Shown here: positions 1 through 5,610 of the stretch, piece after piece | Layout: each line of letters starts with the position of its first letter | Numbering within the stretch: position 1 is the stretch's first letter | From: Methanocalculus sp. | GTDB taxonomy: Archaea > Halobacteriota > Methanomicrobia > Methanomicrobiales > Methanocorpusculaceae | Assembly: GCF_030651615.1 (NCBI RefSeq) | Contig: NZ_JAUSCG010000190.1 | Location: 1-5,610, forward strand | DNA: 5,610 nt | Direction of reading: 5' to 3' | Made by a program: the position numbers and the translations under genes | Notes under the pieces: model-generated | The model's database searches: none | What the model was told of the DNA's origin: nothing | Seen by the model: the letters and a program-made list of their open reading frames with translations, nothing else

Positions 1-2010
1 CATGCGATGGAAGATGTCTTCCAGGCAATTCGGAACAATGAACTCTCGGTAACACAGGGTCTGATGGATCTACTCCTGAAAACAGTTGATCTCATCGAAG
101 AGATGATCGATGAGATTGAAGAAGGTGGCGACAGTTCCTCAGTACATGTTGACGATCTCGTTTCTGCTCTGAAAGAATCAACCGGAGGTGGAGTTCAGGC
201 TGAAAAAATCCCATCAGAAGTTGATTTCAAAGATAGTTCCGACTCCAAGGATTTGATCTTCTCTTCAACCATTCCACGATGGCGTATTCAGATCACCGTT
301 GAAGAATCATCTCTCATGAAGGATGTCCGGGCATTGATCGTGGTCGGAAATCTCGAACAGTTCGGCACAGTTCTTAAGACGGACCCTCCTCTCAAAGAGC
401 TCGAAGGAGAGGCTGATTTATTTAATGGAGTTCTCACCATTGAGATGGAGAGTGATGCCGGGAGAGATGCACTACTCTCTGCGGCTGAAGGTACTGAGAT
501 TTCTGAGGTGACTGTCCTTGAGATCGCTCCTGAAGAGACGGTACCGGTAAAACTCCCCATCTACCAGATGATCATCACCGTGGATGAGACCTCGATGATG
601 AAGGGTCTTCGTGCCTGTCTTGCAATCGATCGTCTGGAGGAGATAGGGACGATCATCTCTTTCGATCCCTCCCGTGAGGCGATCGAGGATGGTGCATTTG
701 ATTCTGTCTTCCATCTGAAGTTTGCAACAGATCGGGATCAGGAGTCTGTTAAGAGAGCCGCCATGGTTCCTGAGATCCGATCGGTTGATATGATACCCGG
801 GGAATCACAGGAGAAGCAAACAACGCTATCACCTGAGACCAGGAAAGAACCACAGAAAAAAGCAGAGTCAAAGAACCGGGAGATCAAGAACCTCAGAGTT
901 GATATTCAGCAGCTTGACCGCATGATGAACCTGATTGAGGATCTCGTCATCAACAGGGGACGTCTCAAGCAGATCGCTGAGAAGAACAAGATAAAGGAGA
1001 TGGAAGAGGCGATCGGCATGATCGACCGGTCTGTCTCTGAACTCCAGGTCCTGATGATGGATATCAGGATGATCCCCTTAAGCCATATCTTTAACCGACT
1101 TCCACGAGTGGTGAGGGATACCGCCCATTATGATGGTAAAGATGTCGAGTTTGTAATGGAGGGGGGAGAGACCGAACTTGACCGAAGCGTGATGGACGGA
1201 TTAAATGATCCCCTTCTTCACCTTATCAGAAATGCTGTCAACCATGGTATCGAACCACCGGAGAGTCGGGTTGCCTGCAATAAACCAGCAAAGGGACTCG
1301 TCCACCTCTCTGCACGCCGGGATCGTGACAACGTCATCATAGAACTTAGAGATGACGGTGCCGGAATTAATGTGGAGAAGGTGAAGAGGAAAGCGATCGA
1401 TAAAGGGATCCTATCCATTGAGCAGGGCGATCTGATGACGAAGGAGGAGGCGATAAATCTCCTCTTCCATGCCGGATTCAGTACAGCTGACACGATCACC
1501 GATATCAGTGGACGTGGAGTTGGCCTTGATGTCGTCAAGAGTGCCATCGAATCGCTGAAGGGATCGATCCGGGTTGATTCACATGAGGGGAAGGGGTCTA
1601 CCTTCTCACTCCTCCTCCCACCAACAATGGCAATCGTCGAGGTGATGATCGTCAGACTCAATAATCGGAGGATTGCGATTCCGATCAGTGCCATCGTTGA
1701 AGTGGCAAGTATCAAAAGAGAGAATATCCACCGTATCGGAACACAGGAATCTATCCTCCTTAGAGATGAGGTGCTGCCTCTCCATATGCTTGAGGATATG
1801 TTTGGTCAGTCGGATCAGACTGAGATCCTGGTTGTCGTGCAGTACGATAATCACAGGTGTTGCATCTCTGTCGATCTCGTTGAGGGCCAGCAGGAAGTGG
1901 TGGTTAAGCCGCTGAGTTCTATCATAGGAATAATCCGGGGGATCTCCGGCATCACCATCCTTGGAGATGGGCATGTTGTTCCGGTACTTGATGTAAATAC
2001 AATGGTGTAA
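1..2010 (+). CDS. cheA: Chemotaxis histidine kinase CheA (5' partial)
   Basis: CheA is the cytoplasmic kinase of the receptor-CheW-CheA array; it autophosphorylates on an HPt histidine and passes the phosphate to CheY and CheB. The frame is open from base 1, and the first visible residues match the second half of an HPt domain, so the ATG at base 7 is internal. The true start and the phospho-histidine lie upstream. Counting from the Met at base 7: end of P1 (1-41); two successive P2 CheY-docking domains (90-174 and 184-264); a charged linker; P3 dimerisation helices (about 293-360); P4 ATPase with N box (H405, N409, H413), G1 DDGAGIN (449-455), F box FHAGFST (from 487), G2 GRGVGLD (from 502) and G3 GKGST (from 528); and P5 CheW-like domain (about 542-667). 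All visible ATP-binding motifs are intact. It is the first visible gene of a cheA-cheC-cheD operon. The identification is secure; the doubled P2 is the unusual part. Confidence 0.97.
   Translation, partial: HAMEDVFQAIRNNELSVTQGLMDLLLKTVDLIEEMIDEIEEGGDSSSVHVDDLVSALKESTGGGVQAEKIPSEVDFKDSSDSKDLIFSSTIPRWRIQITVEESSLMKDVRALIVVGNLEQFGTVLKTDPPLKELEGEADLFNGVLTIEMESDAGRDALLSAAEGTEISEVTVLEIAPEETVPVKLPIYQMIITVDETSMMKGLRACLAIDRLEEIGTIISFDPSREAIEDGAFDSVFHLKFATDRDQESVKRAAMVPEIRSVDMIPGESQEKQTTLSPETRKEPQKKAESKNREIKNLRVDIQQLDRMMNLIEDLVINRGRLKQIAEKNKIKEMEEAIGMIDRSVSELQVLMMDIRMIPLSHIFNRLPRVVRDTAHYDGKDVEFVMEGGETELDRSVMDGLNDPLLHLIRNAVNHGIEPPESRVACNKPAKGLVHLSARRDRDNVIIELRDDGAGINVEKVKRKAIDKGILSIEQGDLMTKEEAINLLFHAGFSTADTITDISGRGVGLDVVKSAIESLKGSIRVDSHEGKGSTFSLLLPPTMAIVEVMIVRLNNRRIAIPISAIVEVASIKRENIHRIGTQESILLRDEVLPLHMLEDMFGQSDQTEILVVVQYDNHRCCISVDLVEGQQEVVVKPLSSIIGIIRGISGITILGDGHVVPVLDVNTMV
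274..798 (+). repeat. Tandem duplication of the CheA P2 domain
   Basis: Two protein repeats lie head to tail inside cheA: copy 1 at bases 274-528 and copy 2 at 556-798, about 80-85 residues each with a 9-residue spacer. They share the pattern ITV-[ED]-E-x-S-x-MK-x2-RA followed by L-E-x2-GT, then DP, and later AA and EI-x2-V. This is the P2 fold signature, with an RA helix and an LE-x2-G turn. DNA identity is clearly lower than the shared protein pattern, so the duplication appears old. P2 docks CheY/CheB near the kinase core; two copies could raise local CheY concentration or bind different response regulators, which is inference. Confidence 0.85.
2004..2007 (+). promoter_or_regulatory. Ribosome-binding site for cheC inside the cheA 3' end
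   Basis: GGTG occupies the last codons of cheA and ends 6 bases before the cheC ATG at 2014. It matches part of the archaeal Shine-Dalgarno complement (GGAGGTGATC). Because it lies within the cheA reading frame, ribosomes finishing CheA would clear the site just before CheC initiation, which suggests translational coupling. Confidence 0.55.
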
Positions 2011-2013
2011 TTT

Positions 2014-2631
2014 ATGGCAATTCTAACTCCTGCACAGATTGATGCGTTGGGCGAACTTGGAAACATCGGGGCCTCCCATGCGGCAACGACGCTCTCGCAG
2101 ATGTTGATGGGCCAGATCGAGATGACCGTTCCTTCGGTTGAGATCGTTGATCTGGCAGACATTTACAAACATGTTACAGATGATCTCTCTGCACTCGTCA
2201 TATTTGAGATGCAGGGTGAGATTGAACATGGAGGTTACGTTATATTCCTCATGCCACTCTCCTCGGCAATGAGGATGACAAACACCATGCTTGGAATGAC
2301 TGATGAGGAGCGTGAGATTAATGAGATGGATGAGAGTGCATTAAATGAGATCGGCAATATCATGGTCTCGGCATTTCTCGATGCCACCGCAGAACTCCTC
2401 GGTCTTGTTATGCTTCCTTCCCCCCCGATCCTCGTGATCGATATGGGGCATGCTGCCATCGAACAGCTTCTTGCTGAAGTTGCGATGGATGTGAATGAGG
2501 TTGTCTTCTTCCATACAAAACTTGTCTGTGACCAGTATGCGATCAATGGAGATCTTCTGATGCTCCCGGAGATGACCACACTTGCGCGGATCCTTGAGAT
2601 GATGGATCAACTACTCAAGTCCCACATTTGA
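2014..2631 (+). CDS. cheC: CheY-P phosphatase CheC
   Basis: CheC is a cytoplasmic phosphatase that hydrolyses phospho-CheY and so adapts or ends the chemotactic signal. At 205 residues it is the normal length for the family (about 205-210). Both halves of the pseudo-symmetric fold carry the CheC/CheX/FliY active-site pattern [DS]-x3-E-x2-N-x22-P: the first as D10, E14, N17, P40, the second as S108, E112, N115, P138. It should therefore have two working sites, unlike relatives that keep one. It begins 3 bases after the cheA stop with a GGTG site at suitable distance, and cheD follows after 19 bases. In bacteria CheD binding stimulates CheC, and in haloarchaea CheC and CheD associate with the archaeal adaptor CheF that links to the archaellum motor. 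No CheF is visible here. FliY is excluded because archaea lack it and no C-ring domain is present. Confidence 0.95.
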   Translation: MAILTPAQIDALGELGNIGASHAATTLSQMLMGQIEMTVPSVEIVDLADIYKHVTDDLSALVIFEMQGEIEHGGYVIFLMPLSSAMRMTNTMLGMTDEEREINEMDESALNEIGNIMVSAFLDATAELLGLVMLPSPPILVIDMGHAAIEQLLAEVAMDVNEVVFFHTKLVCDQYAINGDLLMLPEMTTLARILEMMDQLLKSHI

Positions 2632-2639
2632 ATGAGTCC

Positions 2640-2643
2640 GGAG
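2640..2643 (+). promoter_or_regulatory. Ribosome-binding site for cheD
   Basis: GGAG lies 7 bases before the ATG at 2651, in the 19-base gap after the cheC stop. Good spacing supports ATG 2651 over the ATG at 2632, which touches the cheC stop but opens only a nine-codon frame. Confidence 0.6.
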
Positions 2644-2650
2644 TCATTGA

Positions 2651-3145
2651 ATGGATGTTAATCTGTCCCGGAGTGATCCCAAAGCGATCATGATCGGCAT
2701 CGGTGACTATCATGTCGGAGTGGAACCGATGACCTCCATTGGTCTTGGATCATGTATAGGTCTCATTCTCCATGACACCCGTCTTGGGATCGGCGGTATG
2801 GCGCATATTATGCTTCCAGAGAGTGGAGGTAAACGTGATCGGCCGGGTAAATATGCAGATACTGCTATTGAGGTCCTTATGAAGGAGCTCACTGCCAAAG
2901 GGTGTTCAAAAAAGACACTTCAGGCAAAACTCGTTGGTGGTGCACAGATGTTTGCAAACTTCAGCGGGAACCTCTCCATTGGCCTTCGAAATATCGAAGC
3001 GATCAAGATGTACTTAAAAAACTATGAGATCCGAATAACGGGTGAGGATATAGGAGGCAATAAAGGCCGTACCGTCACGTATTGTGCGGCAAACGGTTTT
3101 ATTGTACGAGTCCGAAGGGCAGACGGTGCCTGCTCGGAGATCTGA
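2651..3145 (+). CDS. cheD: Chemoreceptor glutamine deamidase CheD
   Basis: CheD deamidates specific glutamines of chemoreceptors to glutamate, creating methylation sites and tuning receptor activity; it also binds CheC and raises its phosphatase activity. The 164 residues fit the family length. The signature GLGSC at 31-35 supplies the nucleophilic Cys35, and GGMAHIMLP places His52 exactly 17 residues later, the spacing of the Cys27/His44 pair in Thermotoga maritima CheD. The third catalytic position, six residues before the Cys (Thr21 in T. maritima), appears to be Ser29 here, a conservative change. The C-terminal GEDIGGNKGRTV segment is also typical. The gene is preceded by a good GGAG site and followed by a T-tract, so it is probably the last gene of the operon. 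Receptors, CheR and CheB are not in the window. Confidence 0.95.
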   Translation: MDVNLSRSDPKAIMIGIGDYHVGVEPMTSIGLGSCIGLILHDTRLGIGGMAHIMLPESGGKRDRPGKYADTAIEVLMKELTAKGCSKKTLQAKLVGGAQMFANFSGNLSIGLRNIEAIKMYLKNYEIRITGEDIGGNKGRTVTYCAANGFIVRVRRADGACSEI

Positions 3146-3147
3146 AT

Positions 3148-3160
3148 AGTCTATTTTTTA
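3148..3160 (+). terminator. T-tract terminator after cheD
   Basis: Two bases after the cheD stop lies a pyrimidine-rich stretch with six consecutive T (3154-3159). Archaeal RNA polymerase can terminate on such U-tracts without a hairpin, and no strong stem precedes this one. The next gene lies on the opposite strand, which fits an operon end here. Confidence 0.5.
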
Positions 3161-3463
3161 TGCCATCAATGGCTCCAGGTGTGGCAAGCCGCTTCCATAC
3201 GTTTATTTGTGTTATCAAACTCTTTTCATCGGAGCATCCTGCTTTATCGACATTATCAGATTAAGAGATATGAATGGGAGATATTCTAAGAACTTATCTC
3301 ACGTTCAACCGGATATGCGGGAATTTGCCTGAGTAGATGGTTAAGGGGAGAAAGGGGACAGGGACGAGGTGTCCATGCACAGAGAGGGTCATACACCCCC
3401 TCATCTATTCCACCCGGATTGTTCAAACCATCGTGGTATGCCCGGATTTTTTCTGATATCCGG
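3161..3463. other. Intergenic region between convergent genes
   Basis: About 300 bases separate the cheD end from the end of the VOC gene. I see no supported gene or RNA. The left part is A/T-rich; the right part is G/C-rich with purine runs near 3344-3370. Weak structures are a GGACA...TGTCC inverted repeat (3356-3360 with 3370-3374), a 10-base inverted repeat far apart (3307-3316 with 3456-3465), and a short stem beside the VOC stop codon. Apparent reading frames on both strands lack start signals and family resemblance. Confidence 0.6.
3442..3463 (-). terminator. Small stem-loop just after the VOC stop codon
   Basis: CCGGAT (3442-3447) and ATCCGG (3458-3463) form a 6-base perfect inverted repeat with a 10-base loop, abutting the VOC stop codon on its downstream side. 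On the minus strand the loop is A-rich and no U-tract follows, so it is a poor terminator by sequence; it might instead protect the 3' end of the transcript. On the plus strand the T-run (3447-3452) lies in the loop. Confidence 0.25.
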
Positions 3464-3874
3464 TTACTTCTTCTGCTCCTCAAACAGACCAAAGAGATTA
3501 CCCTCGGAATCTTCGCAGTTGGCAAGGGCACCATATCCAGGAAGCTCCGTATATGGCATTGTAATCTTCCCCCCCAACTCCTCGATCTTTTTCAGGTATG
3601 GGGCGATTGCATCAACACCAATATAGCAGGTGATCCGCTGCTCAGGCAATTCACGCCGTCCGAGCCCCCCTCCGATGAGCGGTGCAACACTATCTGGTCC
3701 TGCCCCGTTTTCGTCGGTTGTCTCGAAGAGATAATAGCCCGGATAACCCGGAGGAGAATAGAATTTCCAGCCAAAGAGCGTTTCATAGAACTTTTTTGCC
3801 CGTTCAACATTCTCTGCTGCGATATCGATATGAACAAACGTCGGCATGATTCTGAATGGTATTTCAGACGACAT
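3464..3874 (-). CDS. VOC-family (glyoxalase-like) protein
   Basis: This 136-residue cytoplasmic protein belongs to the vicinal oxygen chelate superfamily and most resembles the small 'lactoylglutathione lyase-related' group (COG3324-like); its substrate is unknown. Two beta-alpha-beta modules are visible: the first from about residue 11 with FVHIDI (H15), the helix ERAKKFYETLFGW and YYLFET (E51); the second with ITCYIGV (81-87), the helix APYLKKIEELGG and the closing EGNLFGLFE. H15, E51 and possibly E132 could bind metal. The ligand position opening the second module is not His or Glu (Y84 region), so a complete metal site and glyoxalase activity are doubtful. Two starts compete. ATG 3874 overlaps the upstream stop as TAATG and has a weak GATGATCC-like element (3884-3891) before it. 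ATG 3847 (residue 10) gives the N-terminus usual in relatives but has no visible ribosome site. I kept the first because of the overlap. Confidence 0.88.
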   Translation of the reverse strand: MSSEIPFRIMPTFVHIDIAAENVERAKKFYETLFGWKFYSPPGYPGYYLFETTDENGAGPDSVAPLIGGGLGRRELPEQRITCYIGVDAIAPYLKKIEELGGKITMPYTELPGYGALANCEDSEGNLFGLFEEQKK

Positions 3875-4335
3875 TATGCTTTTGGATCATCGTTTCCATT
3901 CTGTACCTGACCACGAGGTGATCCGGCTTCATATCCACATCCGGTGCAACAGTACCGGTAGAATATGATTCTGCCACCGCAGACGGGGCAGCGCCACTTC
4001 TCTTCCTGGTCTCTGACCCATTCTTCGATACCCTGCTTTTGGATCTCCGAAAGATTTTGGTAGATCTCGTGGCGATACCGGTACTTCTCATCCTTTGGAT
4101 GTGAGTTTCGGAATTTTCCGATTTGATTACAGGGAAAATCAGAGCATTGTGAGCAGAGGTTGAGACCTTTTTCGAGGAGACAGCACCAGCGAATTGAACA
4201 GTTCCACTTGCTTGTGCGTTTCTGGTTTCGATCTTCTGATCCACACCCCCTGCACGTCTTCCCATAAGAGGGGCATGCTCCACAATAGACACCGCACGGA
4301 GCCATCATATCAGGAAGCCTGAGAATGTCGTGCAT
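3874..4335 (-). CDS. DUF3795 cysteine-rich protein with C-terminal zinc ribbon
   Basis: The function is unknown. The N-terminal two-thirds match DUF3795, a cysteine-rich family common in methanogens and anaerobes that is suspected to bind metal or an iron-sulfur cluster. Of 153 residues 16 are Cys. The family-like set is C14-x3-C18-x2-C21, C28-x2-C31, C46, C51-C52 and C61-x2-C64-x4-C69, including the APCGVYCGACP opening and the CCLLEKGL...CSQC core. A separate C-terminal module, C116-x2-C119 with C130-x2-C133, looks like a zinc ribbon. There is no signal peptide or membrane segment. Its stop overlaps the VOC start by one base (TAATG), so the two are probably co-translated. An AT-rich promoter lies only about 15-30 bases before ATG 4335, implying a very short or absent leader. 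Internal ATGs at 4308 and 4305, just before the conserved opening, are alternative starts. The family call is strong; any role is inference. Confidence 0.85.
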   Translation of the reverse strand: MHDILRLPDMMAPCGVYCGACPSYGKTCRGCGSEDRNQKRTSKWNCSIRWCCLLEKGLNLCSQCSDFPCNQIGKFRNSHPKDEKYRYRHEIYQNLSEIQKQGIEEWVRDQEEKWRCPVCGGRIIFYRYCCTGCGYEAGSPRGQVQNGNDDPKA

Positions 4336-4351
4336 GAACGTTCCATTGGCG

Positions 4352-4368
4352 TTTTTATATCTTAAAGA
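4352..4368 (-). promoter_or_regulatory. Archaeal TATA-like promoter for the DUF3795-VOC pair
   Basis: Read on the minus strand the segment is TCTTTAAGATATAAAAA, an AT-rich block in a mixed-composition spacer that resembles the archaeal TATA element. Its centre is about 20-30 bases before ATG 4335, roughly the usual distance from TATA box to transcription start, so the mRNA may begin at or next to the start codon (leaderless). Only a weak GGAA precedes the ATG, which fits leaderless initiation. Confidence 0.5.
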
Positions 4369-4421
4369 TTAGAGAAGTGCTGTTGAACTCAAAGAAGGGG
4401 CGATGTCTCATCTCAGATCAG

Positions 4422-4437
4422 AAAAAAATATATTTGG
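4422..4437 (-). terminator. T-tract terminator after the SBP-Cache gene
   Basis: On the minus strand, about 45 bases past the SBP-Cache stop codon, CCAAATATATTTTTTT ends in seven T (4428-4422). A short GGGG-TATAT-CCC stem possibility (around 4439-4450) precedes it. This suits termination of the upstream gene. The same AT block could instead serve as a TATA box for a longer-leader transcript of the DUF3795 gene, so its role is ambiguous. Confidence 0.45.
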
Positions 4438-4479
4438 AGGGATATACCCCACCGGAAACGTTCTTCTGGTTATTCAATC

Positions 4480-5610
4480 TCAATCCTGGGGGGCAGGATT
4501 TGGGTTTACACTATACAGTCCGCTGATGACAATGTACTGATTATTATCGCTCCCCTCGGTCAGTTTGAAGTAGACTGATTTATGATAGATCCCGTTCATC
4601 TCAGGGATCATCCATTTGTAATCGACCCAGCCGGAACCTTCTGTCAGGGCACTATCGGTGATCTGGTCACGGAAAGGCGTGCCTGCAATATCCGTCTTCC
4701 CTCTCATATTCACCCCGATAAGACGTGGGTTGTCAGCCTCGGCAACGATCGTCACATTGGTGTCATATACAAAGACATAGAGTGCCCTGTTCTCTCTGTC
4801 CCAGAACGGATGCTCACCGGCATTGATCCTGGCGAAGGTGCCGGGCGTGTCCGTCTCTATTGCATCAGCCGTACGGTCGACGAGGTCGATCACCTGTTCT
4901 CTTGTGACCGATGGATTGGGGAGGTAAGAAACGCCAATGTAGCTGTACAGAATACGCTGGTATTCTGTTACTCCGGTCTGGTCGGGCTGATAACGGAGGG
5001 TGTCAAGGGATTCCTGGAATGCCTCGACAAGAAGATCGGGTGTCTCCCTGTTGAAGGCAAAGTAGAGATCATAACTCTCAAATCTGTAGACAATCCCGAA
5101 TTGGTCAGGATCATTAGTTGCCTTTTCGATGAAGTACCTGCCGGCAATATCTCCATAACAGAAGAGATCAATTGTCCCATCATGGATGAGAGAGATGAGT
5201 GTCAGTACATCCTCGGCTTCAATGATGTTTGACTCCAAAACTCCGTTCTCCTTCAGCAAAATTCCTGCATAATCGTCCTTCACGACCCCGATCCGGTACT
5301 TTTTCAGGTCATCCGGTGTGGATATGGTAACGCCCTCATGCACATCTCCAAAGAGAACAAAAGCAATAGATACAAACGGTCCCGCCCATTTGAAGAGCTC
5401 TTCTCTCTCCGGGGACCTGACTATCGTGAGGAGGACGGTATTCTTCTCTGAGAGGGCGGTATCATAGGCAATATGCCATGGCAGCACCTGGATCTGATCT
5501 CCTGATACCGGAGTTCCCATCTCTTCAAGTGCTCCAAGCAGGATATCAACAGAGATCCCTTTGACAACCCCGTCTTCGATATAGTTGAATGGGGGATACT
5601 CTTCTGTCAC
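4480..5610 (-). CDS. Solute-binding protein (SBP_bac_3-like) fused to a C-terminal Cache domain (5' partial)
   Basis: This is a probable extracytoplasmic ligand-binding or sensor protein. Residues are counted from the window edge. The frame is open at 5610, where the first codon is GTG; it reads directly into the conserved TEEYPPFNY strand, so the true start, and any signal peptide or lipobox, lies beyond the window. Residues 1 to about 225 form a periplasmic-binding type 2 fold of the amino-acid-transporter class: the YPPFNY opening, GISVDIL, RSPERE-x-LF-x-WAGP (65-78), and the second lobe around DLKKYRIGVVKDD (101-113). Residues about 236-368 resemble a single Cache domain, with ENRALYVFVYD (273-283), NMRGKTD-x-AGTPF (301-313), GSGWVDY (325-331) and GIYHKSVYFKLT (340-351). 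The chain then ends in PNPAPQD. There is no C-terminal transmembrane helix, HAMP or methyl-accepting module. It may deliver or sense ligand for a transporter or receptor encoded elsewhere. Domain calls are good; ligand and partner are unknown. Confidence 0.85.
   Translation of the reverse strand: MTEEYPPFNYIEDGVVKGISVDILLGALEEMGTPVSGDQIQVLPWHIAYDTALSEKNTVLLTIVRSPEREELFKWAGPFVSIAFVLFGDVHEGVTISTPDDLKKYRIGVVKDDYAGILLKENGVLESNIIEAEDVLTLISLIHDGTIDLFCYGDIAGRYFIEKATNDPDQFGIVYRFESYDLYFAFNRETPDLLVEAFQESLDTLRYQPDQTGVTEYQRILYSYIGVSYLPNPSVTREQVIDLVDRTADAIETDTPGTFARINAGEHPFWDRENRALYVFVYDTNVTIVAEADNPRLIGVNMRGKTDIAGTPFRDQITDSALTEGSGWVDYKWMIPEMNGIYHKSVYFKLTEGSDNNQYIVISGLYSVNPNPAPQD

Noticed and set aside
7..9. 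ATG at base 7 as the start of CheA
   Set aside because: The frame is open to base 1, and the first residues are mid-HPt helix sequence, so the gene starts upstream of the window.
1218..1715. Minus-strand 165-codon frame inside cheA
   Set aside because: It lies opposite the conserved ATPase domain of CheA and its hydrophobic, Arg/Ser-rich product is typical of antisense shadow translation.
1..2631. Very frequent GATC words, considered as a methylation or binding-site cluster
   Set aside because: They mostly arise from common codon pairs such as GAT-C and ATC preceded by G in Asp/Ile-rich proteins, and are spread evenly rather than clustered at a regulatory site.
3270..3332. Twenty-codon plus-strand frame in the intergenic region
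   Set aside because: It has no convincing ribosome site, promoter or recognisable product, and this length is expected by chance.
3344..3402. G-rich purine run and short hairpins, considered as a small RNA or riboswitch
   Set aside because: The stems are 5 bases or shorter with no matching known RNA architecture and no promoter or terminator around them.
3286..3534. Minus-strand 82-codon frame overlapping the VOC gene end
   Set aside because: It overlaps the well-supported VOC frame and has a low-complexity, Arg/Pro-rich product with no family resemblance.
4582..5232. Long 216-codon plus-strand frame opposite the SBP-Cache gene
   Set aside because: The minus strand clearly encodes conserved SBP and Cache motifs; the opposing frame is a shadow without recognisable domains or a ribosome site.
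5608..5610. GTG at the right edge as the start of the SBP-Cache gene
   Set aside because: It lies immediately before the conserved first strand of the binding-protein fold, leaving no room for an export signal; the gene continues past the edge.

Overview
The window looks like chromosomal DNA from a motile methanogenic archaeon, most likely of the order Methanomicrobiales. Three things point there. The chemotaxis genes run cheA-cheC-cheD, an order seen in euryarchaeal che clusters. The control elements look archaeal: TATA-like AT boxes, T-tract terminators and GGTG/GGAG ribosome-binding sites. The last gene encodes a solute-binding plus Cache protein of a kind I associate with this order. The order-level placement comes from memory of the families and was not tested by any search.

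Left half (1-3145, plus strand): a compact chemotaxis operon. CheA, the histidine kinase, is cut at its N-terminus by the window edge. CheC, a CheY-P phosphatase, starts 3 bases after it. CheD, the receptor glutamine deamidase and CheC partner, starts 19 bases after CheC. CheA phosphorylates CheY (not in the window), CheC removes the phosphate, and CheD links receptor modification to CheC. All catalytic motifs that can be checked are present, apart from a Thr-to-Ser change at one CheD position. The main oddity is that CheA carries two tandem copies of the CheY-docking P2 domain. A T-tract just after cheD probably ends the operon.

Middle (3146-3463): about 318 bases between convergent genes. 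I see no convincing gene here, only weak inverted repeats.

Right half (3464-5610, minus strand): a two-gene unit with a TAATG stop/start overlap. It encodes a cysteine-rich DUF3795 protein followed by a small glyoxalase-like (VOC) protein, and an AT-rich promoter lies unusually close to the first start codon. Further right is a minus-strand gene, cut by the window edge, for an extracytoplasmic solute-binding protein fused to a C-terminal Cache sensor domain. It has no receptor signalling module in the visible part.

I found no RNA genes, CRISPR arrays, insertion sequences or prophage genes. This is mostly recognisable housekeeping and sensory DNA. The points most worth a second look are the duplicated P2 domain, the SBP-Cache architecture beside che genes, and the coupled DUF3795-VOC pair.
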